Positions 16,437 to 23,026 of a DNA stretch of 24,206 bases are shown piece by piece. This DNA is from Ferrithrix thermotolerans DSM 19514. GTDB taxonomy: Bacteria; Actinomycetota; Acidimicrobiia; Acidimicrobiales; Ilumatobacteraceae. Under the pieces are notes generated by a model. That model saw only the letters and a program-made list of their open reading frames with translations. It was not told the DNA's origin and did not search any database. The first letter of the stretch is position 1. The number at the start of each line of letters is the position of its first letter. The translations under genes and the position numbers were made by a program. The stretch spans positions 1 to 24,206 of the forward strand of contig CAMAQQ010000004.1 in assembly GCA_945860575.1 (NCBI GenBank), given 5' to 3'.

Positions 16437-17045
16437 GTGGTTTCGGCGTATACGCAACCGATGCAGGCGCTTATCGATGCGCTCTCTCGGCTGCCCGGCA
16501 TCGGCCCAAAATCGGCGCAGCGAATCGCGTTTCACCTGATAAAAAGTGATGATCGAGATGTTGAACATCTTTCAGATGCGATCACCAAAGCAAAAGCAAC
16601 CGTGCGTTTCTGCGAACGATGTTCCAATTTCGCAGAAACTACTCTTTGTCACTTCTGTAGTGATGATCGTCGTGACTCGACAACAATCTGCGTCGTTGAG
16701 GAATCACGCGATGTAGTTGCGATAGAAAAAACCGGTGAGTTTCGTGGGCGATATCACGTCTTGCTTGGTGCAATTAATCCACTTGACGGTGTTGGCCCGG
16801 AGCAACTTAAAATTCGTGAACTATTGGTTCGAATCGAACCTGAAAGCGTCAAAGAAGTTATTTTGTGCATGAACCCAAATACCGAAGGCGATGTGACTTC
16901 AATGTATTTGGCGCGAATTTTGAAGCCACTCGGAGTAAAAGTTACGCGAATCGCCAGTGGGCTGCCAGTTGGTGGTGATTTAGAGTACGCCGACGAACTC
17001 ACTCTTGGTCGCGCACTTGAAGGTCGGCGCGAAGTCTCGGGCTAA
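16437..17045 (+). CDS. recR: Recombination protein RecR
   Basis: A 202-residue RecFOR-pathway protein that binds gapped DNA with RecO/RecF and helps load RecA. The helix-hairpin-helix region LSRLPGIGPKSAQRIAFHL is at 16-34, the C4 zinc finger uses Cys59, 62, 71 and 74, and the Toprim domain begins with CVVEESRDVVAIEKTGEFRGRYHVL (85-109). The C-terminal IASGLPVGGDLEYADELTLGRALEGRR is the usual RecR ending. The start is taken as GTG 16437, 6 nt after dnaX, giving normal length; ATG 16461 is an alternative that would still keep the hairpin-helix domain. It is co-transcribed with dnaX. Confidence 0.96.
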   Translation: MVSAYTQPMQALIDALSRLPGIGPKSAQRIAFHLIKSDDRDVEHLSDAITKAKATVRFCERCSNFAETTLCHFCSDDRRDSTTICVVEESRDVVAIEKTGEFRGRYHVLLGAINPLDGVGPEQLKIRELLVRIEPESVKEVILCMNPNTEGDVTSMYLARILKPLGVKVTRIASGLPVGGDLEYADELTLGRALEGRREVSG

Positions 17046-17047
17046 TG

Positions 17048-17071
17048 AGCTAGCTAATTAATTTGCTAGCT
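17048..17071. terminator. Inverted repeat between convergent recR and thiolase genes
   Basis: AGCTAGC (17048-17054) pairs with GCTAGCT (17065-17071) around a 10-nt AT loop. It sits 3 nt after recR and overlaps the thiolase stop on the other strand, so it could act as a compact two-way terminator. There is no long T-run, which weakens the call. Confidence 0.4.
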
Positions 17072-18247
17072 AGCACGAACAATCAGCGCATCACCCTGAC
17101 CGCCGCCGCCACACAACGCAGCAGCACCAAGACCGCCGCCACGCCGTTTCAATTCGTGCAGCAGAGTCAATGCCAAACGATTGCCGCTCATACCAATTGG
17201 GTGACCGAGTGCAATTGCGCCACCGTTGACATTGACGATTTCATCTGAAATTTTTAGTTCGCGCATTGATGAAATGCCAACTGCCGCAAATGCTTCATTG
17301 ATTTCAAACAAGTCAACATCAGATACTTTTTTGCCAACGCGTTCGAGGGCTTTAAGAATGCTGCGACTTGGTTGATGCAACAACGATGCGTTGTCGGGGC
17401 CTGCGACCATTCCGTAACTGACGAACTCACCAAGCGGTTTGACGCCACGTTTTTCGGCAGCGCGTTTTGACATCATCACGATCGCCGAACCAGCATCACT
17501 GATCTGGCTGGCGTTGCCTGCGGTGACCGTGCCATTTTTATCAAACGCTGGCTTAAGTGTTGCAAGTGACTCCATTGTGGTTGACGCGCGCACACCTTCG
17601 TCGTCACTAATCACAACAGGATCACCTTTGCGTTGAGGAATCGAAATTGAAACAATTTCGTCGGCAAGTCTGCCGGCTGCAATTGCTGCCGCGGCGCGCT
17701 GATTGCTCTTCATCGCCAGATCATCTTGTGCATCACGGCTAATGTCGCCGGCCGCGTATCGCTCGGTGCCCAGTCCCATCAGGCATGCATCGAACGCACA
17801 CCATAAACCGTCGCGCTGAATTGCATCAAGTAATTGAACATCACCAAAACGAAAACCGCTGCGCGCACCCATCGCAAGATACGGCGAATTCGTCATGCTC
17901 TCCATGCCACCCGCGATAACGATGTCAGCGTCACCATTTGAAATCATTTGATCTGCAAGATAAATCGAATTCAAGCCAGACAAACAAACTTTGTTGATAT
18001 TGATACTTGGCACATTCATTGGGATCCCAGCTTTTACTGCTGCTTGTCGTGAAGGCACTTGACCTTGACCTGCAGTTAGAACTTGGCCCATGATTACATG
18101 TTCAACTTCGTGCGGTGCAACACCTGCGCGACGCAATGCTTCGGCAATTGCGAAACCTCCTAGTTCTGCTGCGCTAAAAGAAGCCAATGCTCCACTCATC
18201 TTTCCGATTGGTGTTCTTGCTCCCGCAACTATGTATGAACCAGGCAT
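17066..18247 (-). CDS. Acetyl-CoA acetyltransferase (biosynthetic-type thiolase)
   Basis: A 393-residue thiolase II that condenses two acetyl-CoA to acetoacetyl-CoA, or cleaves it. The catalytic Cys88 lies in NKVCLSG, the His349 motif is GGAIALGHPIGMSG, and the second catalytic Cys379 is in ALCGGGGQGDAL. These positions match the well-studied Zoogloea enzyme (Cys89, His348, Cys378), as does the length. Unlike its neighbours it has a good ribosome-binding site, AAAGGGAG at 18260-18253, 5 nt before the ATG. It is divergent from ccr, and acetoacetyl-CoA is two steps from crotonyl-CoA, so the two probably serve one pathway, either ethylmalonyl-CoA or polyhydroxybutyrate-type metabolism. Confidence 0.95.
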   Translation of the reverse strand: MPGSYIVAGARTPIGKMSGALASFSAAELGGFAIAEALRRAGVAPHEVEHVIMGQVLTAGQGQVPSRQAAVKAGIPMNVPSININKVCLSGLNSIYLADQMISNGDADIVIAGGMESMTNSPYLAMGARSGFRFGDVQLLDAIQRDGLWCAFDACLMGLGTERYAAGDISRDAQDDLAMKSNQRAAAAIAAGRLADEIVSISIPQRKGDPVVISDDEGVRASTTMESLATLKPAFDKNGTVTAGNASQISDAGSAIVMMSKRAAEKRGVKPLGEFVSYGMVAGPDNASLLHQPSRSILKALERVGKKVSDVDLFEINEAFAAVGISSMRELKISDEIVNVNGGAIALGHPIGMSGNRLALTLLHELKRRGGGLGAAALCGGGGQGDALIVRAS

Positions 18248-18252
18248 GGCGA

Positions 18253-18260
18253 CTCCCTTT
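18253..18260 (-). promoter_or_regulatory. Strong Shine-Dalgarno site of the thiolase gene
   Basis: AAAGGGAG on the minus strand, 5 nt before the ATG at 18247. It supports this start and shows that SD-led translation is also used here. A TTGACT lies upstream at 18288-18283, but I could not find a matching -10. Confidence 0.6.
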
Positions 18261-18360
18261 AATGTGTCGTTCTCATTGTGTTAGTCAAGAGTAGAGCCCA
18301 ATGGGTCAGTTTTTTCATTTGAAATGACTCTCAGGTTTATATTTCTGCTATTTCGCTTAG

Positions 18361-18366
18361 TAATCT
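18361..18366 (+). promoter_or_regulatory. -10 hexamer of a leaderless promoter (ccr)
   Basis: TAATCT, then exactly 6 nt, then the ATG at 18373. There is no Shine-Dalgarno sequence before the start. No convincing -35 is seen at 16-18 nt. Confidence 0.5.
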
Positions 18367-18372
18367 CAATAC

Positions 18373-19710
18373 ATGCAGGAAATCTTAAAAGCGATAATGG
18401 ACGATGCTGATAGCGAGACATTCGCTAATTTGAAAATTCCCGCGACCTATCGCGCGGCACATATTTTAAAATCAGAAGAGACTATTTTTGCAGGGGTTGC
18501 GTCAAAAGATAAAGATCCAAGAAAAACCGTGCACATCGGGCAGGTGCCAACTCCAGAACTTGCGCCAGACGAATGTCTAGTCGCAGTGATGGCCAGCAGT
18601 ATCAATTTCAACACAGTGTGGAGCGCCATTTTTGAACCCGTCAGCACCTTTGGCGCACTCGCTCGACTTGCACGTGAAAGCCAGTGGGCCAAGCGACACG
18701 ATTTGGATTATCACGTTCTTGGTAGTGACGCCGCTGGTGTCGTGTTGCGAGTTGGCACCGCGGTGCGCAACTGGAAGCCCGGCGACAAAGTCACTGCGCA
18801 TTGCAATCACCTGGACGATCAAGACCCGTCGGCACATGATGACTCGATGATGGCAACTAATCAACGAATCTGGGGCTACGAAACAAACTTCGGCGGGCTG
18901 GCAGAACTCGCGGTACTCAAGGCAAACCAGTTGATGCCAAAACCAAAACATCTTTCGTGGGAAGAATCGGCGGTTAATGCGTTGTGTAACAGCACGAGTT
19001 ATCGCATGCTTGTTTCGAAAAATGGTGCGGCGATGAAACAAGGTGATGTCGTTTTGATTTGGGGCGCAACAGGCGGCATTGGCGCATACGCAGTGCAATA
19101 TGTTCTCAATGGTGGAGGAATACCTGTTGGTGTTGTGAGTTCGCCTGAAAAAGCAAAAATTCTCCACGAACTCGGGTGTCACGCAGTGATTGACCGCAAA
19201 ACCGCAAACTATAAGTTTTGGAATGATGACAATACGCACAACGAAAGCGAGTGGCGTCGCCTCGGCAAGGACATTCGCGGACTTGTTGGCGAAGACCCGG
19301 ATATTGTTTTTGAACACCCAGGTCGATCAACATTTGGGGCGTCAATGTATGTCGTCAAGCGCGGCGGAACTGTTGTTACGTGTGCTGCAACCAGTGGTTT
19401 TATGTTGGAGTTTGACAATCGCCACTTTTGGATGCGCTTGAAGCGTCTAGTCGGCTCGCACTTTGCGAATTATCGCGAAGCATGGGACGCAAATCGGTTG
19501 ATTAGCAAGGGCATGATTCATCCGGTGATTTCCCAAGTTTTTTCTCTTGAAGAAACTGGCTCAGCGGCTTACCAGGTGCATAAAAACTTGCATGAAGGCA
19601 AACTTGGTGTGTTGTGTCTTGCCCCAGAAGAGGGTTTGGGTATTACCGATCACGAACTGCGTGCAAAAATTGGTGAAGACAAGTTCACTGTATTCAGACG
19701 AGCGAAATAG
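18373..19710 (+). CDS. ccr: Crotonyl-CoA carboxylase/reductase
   Basis: A 445-residue medium-chain dehydrogenase/reductase that reductively carboxylates crotonyl-CoA with NADPH and CO2 to (2S)-ethylmalonyl-CoA. The N-terminal substrate lobe has SSINFNTVWSAIFEPVSTF (75-93), the segment YHVLGSDAAGVVLRVG and the CCR-specific WGYETNFGGLAE (167-178). The NADPH Rossmann motif WGATGGIGAYA is at 230-240, and GSHFANYREAW (361-371) follows. Compared with the CO2-binding residues described for the Kitasatospora setae enzyme (Asn81, Phe170, Glu171, His365), this protein has Asn80, Tyr169, Glu170 and His363. The epimerase gene follows 42 nt later, the usual partner. This is a strong marker of the ethylmalonyl-CoA route or of ethylmalonyl-CoA supply for biosynthesis. 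Confidence 0.96.
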   Translation: MQEILKAIMDDADSETFANLKIPATYRAAHILKSEETIFAGVASKDKDPRKTVHIGQVPTPELAPDECLVAVMASSINFNTVWSAIFEPVSTFGALARLARESQWAKRHDLDYHVLGSDAAGVVLRVGTAVRNWKPGDKVTAHCNHLDDQDPSAHDDSMMATNQRIWGYETNFGGLAELAVLKANQLMPKPKHLSWEESAVNALCNSTSYRMLVSKNGAAMKQGDVVLIWGATGGIGAYAVQYVLNGGGIPVGVVSSPEKAKILHELGCHAVIDRKTANYKFWNDDNTHNESEWRRLGKDIRGLVGEDPDIVFEHPGRSTFGASMYVVKRGGTVVTCAATSGFMLEFDNRHFWMRLKRLVGSHFANYREAWDANRLISKGMIHPVISQVFSLEETGSAAYQVHKNLHEGKLGVLCLAPEEGLGITDHELRAKIGEDKFTVFRRAK

Positions 19711-19718
19711 ATTGCACC

Positions 19719-19745
19719 GAGCGAGACGAGTGAGACGAGTGAGAT
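19719..19745 (+). repeat. Three tandem 9-nt purine-rich repeats between ccr and the epimerase gene
   Basis: GAGCGAGAC, GAGTGAGAC and GAGTGAGAT run head to tail and end 7 nt before the epimerase ATG at 19753. The repeats fill most of the 42-nt gap. They contain GAG/GTGAG strings that could weakly pair with the 16S rRNA 3' end. Confidence 0.7.
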
Positions 19746-19752
19746 TAGCGAA

Positions 19753-20172
19753 ATGACTAGTTCAACAGAAATGTTATTAACCGAGATTGATCATGTGGCG
19801 ATTGCGGTTCACGATCTTGATGCCGCGATTGATTACTACAAGCGAGCATTTGGGGCAACGGTTGCCCATCGCGAAATTGTTGAGCAAGATGGGGTCGAAG
19901 AGGCGTTGCTGAAAGTTGCAGAGAGTTATGTGCAGTTATTGACGCCAACTCGGCCGGATTCGCCGGTTGCAAAATCTCTTGAAAAGCGCGGTGAAGGTTT
20001 GCATCACATTGGTTATCGTGTCGCCAACTGCGCGCAGGCATTGCAGTCGATGATTGATGCCGGTGCAAAACCGATTGACAGTGCACCGCGCAAAGGTTCG
20101 CGCGGCACAACAGTTGCGTTTGTCCATCCAAAAGGAAGTTTCGGCACGCTAATTGAGTTAGTCCAAGAATAA
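19753..20172 (+). CDS. Methylmalonyl-CoA/ethylmalonyl-CoA epimerase
   Basis: A 139-residue vicinal-oxygen-chelate protein that interconverts the (2R) and (2S) forms of methylmalonyl-CoA and often ethylmalonyl-CoA. Metal ligands expected for the family are visible: His14 in IDHVAIAV, Gln62 region in YVQLLTP, His85 in GLHHIGYRV and Glu135 in TLIELVQ. Length and motif order match the Propionibacterium enzyme, with the usual GTTVAFVHPKGSFGTLIEL ending. It follows ccr in the same operon, which makes ethylmalonyl-CoA a likely substrate along with methylmalonyl-CoA from the carboxylase. The identification is secure; the substrate preference is inferred from context. Confidence 0.94.
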   Translation: MTSSTEMLLTEIDHVAIAVHDLDAAIDYYKRAFGATVAHREIVEQDGVEEALLKVAESYVQLLTPTRPDSPVAKSLEKRGEGLHHIGYRVANCAQALQSMIDAGAKPIDSAPRKGSRGTTVAFVHPKGSFGTLIELVQE

Positions 20173-20182
20173 AACCCAAGCC

Positions 20183-20842
20183 GTGATTTTTATGCTGACG
20201 ATTTTCGTCGGCGCTGTAGTTGGTGCGCTAGTAGGCGTGAGTGCCAAAAAATTTATAGTTGAAATTGATTCGCAGGTAGTTGTCTCGCCAATAAAACTTT
20301 CCGCTTTTGGCGCGGTATTGGGCGCGATTTTTTTGTCTTTAATTCGCGCGCGATTTTCAAGTTGGGATCTTCAAGTTTGTTATGCAATTTTATGTTTTGG
20401 ATTAATTTTGCAAACGATGATTGATGCCCTGACGCATCGTTTGGTTCGAAGCATCACGCATTTGATGGGCGTAACTGGAGTCATGTTTTTGTTGATCAGC
20501 GAAATTTGGGCAAATAGTTATGACTCAGTAGTTGCGGCGTTGATTTGCGCAGTTGTCAGTTATTGTTTGTTTGCTGCAATCAATAAAATAACGCTAGGTG
20601 GGCTGGGTGACGGAGACGTGCGGCTCGCGCCAGTTCTCGGTTGGCACTTGGGTTTTCTCGGGTACAACGAGGCGATATGGGCAATTTTTCTTGCTTGTAT
20701 CGGCGCCAGTGTGGTCGGTGTGAGTTTGATTGCTGTTGGGCGCGGGTCGTTAAAACACAGGCTAGCTTTTGGTCCATATCTCGCGCTCGGAACACTCATC
20801 TGCGTATTTTTTGGCGATGCGTTGCCGAGTGTTTTTAGCTAG
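20183..20842 (+). CDS. A24 family prepilin peptidase (stand-alone)
   Basis: A 219-residue integral membrane aspartyl protease that would cleave the leader of type IV pilin-like or Tad/Flp-type prepilins. One active Asp is in TMIDALTHRLV (Asp81); the GxGD motif is in GLGDGDVRLAP (Asp145), with about six to eight hydrophobic segments around them. The cytoplasmic N-terminal Cys-rich methyltransferase-type domain of PilD is absent, so this is the short form. The start is taken as GTG 20183; ATG 20192 is the alternative and both give the same domain. It lies 10 nt after the epimerase, probably in the same transcript by proximity rather than by function. No pilin gene is in the window. Confidence 0.88.
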   Translation: MIFMLTIFVGAVVGALVGVSAKKFIVEIDSQVVVSPIKLSAFGAVLGAIFLSLIRARFSSWDLQVCYAILCFGLILQTMIDALTHRLVRSITHLMGVTGVMFLLISEIWANSYDSVVAALICAVVSYCLFAAINKITLGGLGDGDVRLAPVLGWHLGFLGYNEAIWAIFLACIGASVVGVSLIAVGRGSLKHRLAFGPYLALGTLICVFFGDALPSVFS

Positions 20843-20881
20843 TCGGCTAGTTGAGCCCTTCGCCTTGGTTAGATAGTCGCC

Positions 20882-20887
20882 TAGGTT
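20882..20887 (+). promoter_or_regulatory. -10 hexamer of a leaderless promoter (5'-3' exonuclease)
   Basis: TAGGTT, then 6 nt (GGTGAG), then the ATG at 20894. GGTGAG is also a possible Shine-Dalgarno sequence but lies directly against the ATG, too close for normal use. Confidence 0.45.
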
Positions 20888-20893
20888 GGTGAG

Positions 20894-21778
20894 ATGCAAG
20901 TTCATCTGATTGACGGCACTTATGAAATGTATCGACAGCACTATGGCTCGGCGATTCGCGATAAAGAACCGCCGCCATTCGCAGCGACTATCGGTATTTT
21001 GTCTTCAACCTTGCAACTTCTTGCTGAGGGTGCAACACATATTGCAGTAGCGACTGATCATGTGATTGAAAGTTTTCGCAACGAACTCTATAGCGGATAT
21101 AAAACGAGCGAAGGAATGGAGCCGGTTTTACTCGAGCAGATACCAATAGTTGAAGATGCGTTGCGAGCGATGGGAGTAACGGTTTGGGCAATGGAGAAAT
21201 ACGAAGCAGACGATGCTTTGGCTTCTGGTGTGGTTGTGGCGTGCGATGACCATCGGGTACACCAAGTGCGCATCTTGACACCCGACAAAGATTTAGGTCA
21301 GTGCGTAAGTGGCAGAAGAGTCGTTCAAGTTGACCGGCGCAACAATATCGTGCTGGATGAAACCGCTGTTCGAGAAAAGTTCGGCATTGGTCCCGAATCA
21401 ATCGCCGATTATTTAGCCCTTGTCGGTGATACTGCTGATGGGTTTCCTGGGTTGCCTGGCTGGGGTGCCAAGAGCGCATCAACTGTGCTTGCTCGGTATA
21501 TAACGCTTGATGCGATACCTGATGATCACGAGCAATGGAAACTTGATGGATTAGCGACTCTGCGTAGTGCAGAAAAACTTGCGACGACACTTCGAACTCA
21601 ACGCAAAGATGCAGAACTGTTTCGTACCCTTGCCACATTGGTGCAAGATGTTCCTGTCGGTTCAGTAGATAGTTGGAAGTGGTCTGGTGTCAAACCAGAA
21701 TTCGCCGGGATGCTAGAAAAATTCGGGGCGAGACATTTGCTAGATCGACTTGAGCGAATTAAAACCCTTTCGCAATAA
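20894..21778 (+). CDS. 5'-3' exonuclease (Pol I N-terminal/FEN-like)
   Basis: A 294-residue stand-alone 5' nuclease, related to the N-terminal domain of DNA polymerase I; these remove RNA primers and flaps. Acidic metal ligands appear in order: Asp7 in HLIDGTY, Asp55 in VATDH, Glu104/Asp106/Asp107 in YEADDALA, Asp131/Asp133 in TPDKDLGQ, and Asp179/Asp182 in LVGDTADGFPGLPGWGAKSA. That last stretch is also the helix-3-turn-helix DNA-binding motif. The usual FD before the arch is replaced by TD (Asp kept). The length fits the family. The 3' end overlaps the convergent GT2 gene by 39 nt. The role is probably back-up primer removal or repair. Confidence 0.93.
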   Translation: MQVHLIDGTYEMYRQHYGSAIRDKEPPPFAATIGILSSTLQLLAEGATHIAVATDHVIESFRNELYSGYKTSEGMEPVLLEQIPIVEDALRAMGVTVWAMEKYEADDALASGVVVACDDHRVHQVRILTPDKDLGQCVSGRRVVQVDRRNNIVLDETAVREKFGIGPESIADYLALVGDTADGFPGLPGWGAKSASTVLARYITLDAIPDDHEQWKLDGLATLRSAEKLATTLRTQRKDAELFRTLATLVQDVPVGSVDSWKWSGVKPEFAGMLEKFGARHLLDRLERIKTLSQ

Positions 21779-22660
21779 CTTGAACGCAACCAAAGGAATC
21801 GCCCAGAAGTTTTGAATCAAAAGACCAAATGCACGAATGACTTTCCGTGCTTGCAGTGATCGCCACGCATACAGCAGACCAGACAAACCAACTGTACGGC
21901 GACCCTTTATTTTGTCAATTAGCCTTAATATTTCTAATTTCTGTGCCTCAGTAAATAACTCGTAGTAATCTTTTGCAAGAATAAAGCTGTTACTTCGAGT
22001 TGTCGACAACGATGTTGAAACTCGACGAATATCGGTCAGAAATTTTGGCAGAATCGCGAACTCGCCAACATGTGCTAGAGCAAGCCAGAGTGCGAAATCT
22101 TGTGCGTATAGATATTTCTGGTTATAGCCACCAACTGCACGGGCGCTTTCGGCTCTGAACATTGCCGACGAATTAACAATTGGGTTATCTGAGGCCATTT
22201 GTCGTATGACATCGACACTCGTAGTTGGCGTTTTTACTTCGTTTATCAGGTTTCCATGTTGATCGATATTGCGATACCAACTTCCAATGGCAACGATATT
22301 TTTGTTGCTGGTCAGAAAGTCAAATTGCTGTTGCAAGCGACCTGGGCTCGAAATGTCGTCGGCGTCAAGAATCGCGACAAATTCTGCCCGAGCATGATCT
22401 AGTGCAATCGCCAGTGCTGGTGTTCGGCCATGATTTTTGTCGAGTGCGATAACTCGGATGCGAGTATCGTTCATTCCTCGCACGATGGACAAAGAGTCGT
22501 CAGTCGAGCAATTATCAACTACGACAAGTTCCCAGTTGGTGAAAGTTTGGCCGATGATGCTGTTCACACTTTGGTGAATCGTTGACGCGGCGTTGTAACA
22601 AGTCATCAACACTGAAACTTCTGGAATGGCTGTCGATGCTGAAGTCAGATTTGTTTCCAA
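21740..22660 (-). CDS. GT2 family glycosyltransferase
   Basis: A 306-residue GT-A fold enzyme. VSVLMTCYNAASTI (15-28), the Asp in VVDNCSTDDS (46-55), the metal motif ILDADDISSPGRL (97-109) and a GGYNQKYLYAQDFALWLALA acceptor-side stretch place it in the WcaA-like branch that builds O-antigen or capsule-type sugars. The first 14 residues are not conserved. The start is TTG at 22660, because no ATG or GTG is in frame before the motif. A hydrophobic C-terminal stretch ending in a basic tail may attach it to the membrane. It follows the SRP RNA by 30 nt on the same strand and overlaps the convergent exonuclease by 39 nt. It stands alone, away from the main surface-sugar region. Confidence 0.87.
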   Translation of the reverse strand: METNLTSASTAIPEVSVLMTCYNAASTIHQSVNSIIGQTFTNWELVVVDNCSTDDSLSIVRGMNDTRIRVIALDKNHGRTPALAIALDHARAEFVAILDADDISSPGRLQQQFDFLTSNKNIVAIGSWYRNIDQHGNLINEVKTPTTSVDVIRQMASDNPIVNSSAMFRAESARAVGGYNQKYLYAQDFALWLALAHVGEFAILPKFLTDIRRVSTSLSTTRSNSFILAKDYYELFTEAQKLEILRLIDKIKGRRTVGLSGLLYAWRSLQARKVIRAFGLLIQNFWAIPLVAFKLLRKGFNSLKSI

Positions 22661-22690
22661 ACGTTTATCGTTTCCGCCGACTGAAGTGAC

Positions 22691-22786
22691 GACCAGGCGA
22701 TCTGCGGCACTCGAATGGCTCCGATGAAGGCTGCTGCCTTCCGGCTCTGACCTGATTCTCGGGCACTCGTTGCACAGGACCCGGCC
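22691..22786 (-). ncRNA. ffs: Small signal recognition particle RNA (4.5S type)
   Basis: On the minus strand the apical SRP domain is present: CAGGTCAGAGCCGG, then AAGGCAGCAGCC, including the GGAAG tetraloop region and the AGCAGCC side of the asymmetric loop bound by Ffh. The ends pair: GGCCGGG at the 5' end with CCTGGTC at the 3' end (7 bp with two G-U pairs). This gives about 96 nt, the size of the bacterial small SRP RNA without an Alu domain. It is divergent from tRNA-Ser(GGA). The exact ends could extend a few bases, and no promoter was confidently placed. Confidence 0.93.
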
Positions 22787-22821
22787 GCCACCTCACTCGA
22801 CGGAAACGGTTGCTTAACGAT

Positions 22822-22880
22822 ATCTGCATTCTCTAATCTGCATTTCGTTGATCAACTCGCTAATCGTGCTAGTTAATCGT
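22822..22880. repeat. Short repeats and a palindrome between ffs and tRNA-Ser
   Basis: ATCTGCATT occurs at 22822-22830 and 22836-22844 (14 nt apart). The perfect palindrome GTTGATCAAC follows at 22847-22856. TAATCGT occurs at 22861-22867 and 22874-22880 (13 nt apart). All lie in the 152-nt divergent gap upstream of both RNA genes. They may be protein-binding sites. Confidence 0.4.
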
Positions 22881-22938
22881 TACAGCAGTGCTCAGATAGC
22901 CTGCCAACGCCGAACAGTTCACATTGTTTGGGCGATTT

Positions 22939-23026
22939 GGAGGGGTGCGAGAGCGGCCGAATCGGCACGCTTGGAAAGCGTGTGAGGCGCAAGTCTCCGT
23001 GGGTTCGAATCCCACCCCCTCCGCCA
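22939..23026 (+). tRNA. tRNA-Ser (anticodon GGA)
   Basis: An 88-nt type II tRNA. Acceptor GGAGGGG pairs with CCCCTCC, the discriminator base is G and CCA is encoded. The anticodon loop TTGGAAA lies between GCACGC-type stem arms, giving GGA, which reads UCC/UCU. A long variable arm is present, as required for tRNA-Ser, and the T-arm is GTGGG-TTCGAAT-CCCAC. The last A of the encoded CCA is also the first base of the tadA ATG. Confidence 0.97.

Noticed and set aside
15587..16501. 304-codon minus-strand ORF antisense to dnaX
   Set aside because: dnaX is certain on the other strand. The antisense frame is Ser/Ala-rich with no recognisable motif and is explained by codon bias.
18577..19317. 246-codon minus-strand ORF antisense to ccr
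   Set aside because: Cys/His/Phe-rich composition without any domain; ccr on the plus strand explains the open frame.
20843..20893. Possible terminator hairpin with CTAG repeats after the prepilin peptidase gene
   Set aside because: Only about 5 bp can pair and no T-run follows.
20988..21638. 216-codon minus-strand ORF antisense to the exonuclease
   Set aside because: Low-complexity His/Gln/Leu/Arg sequence typical of a shadow frame under a real gene.
22924..23025. N-terminal extension of TadA back to 22924
   Set aside because: These 34 codons only translate the tRNA-Ser gene; the family's N-terminus matches the start at 23026.
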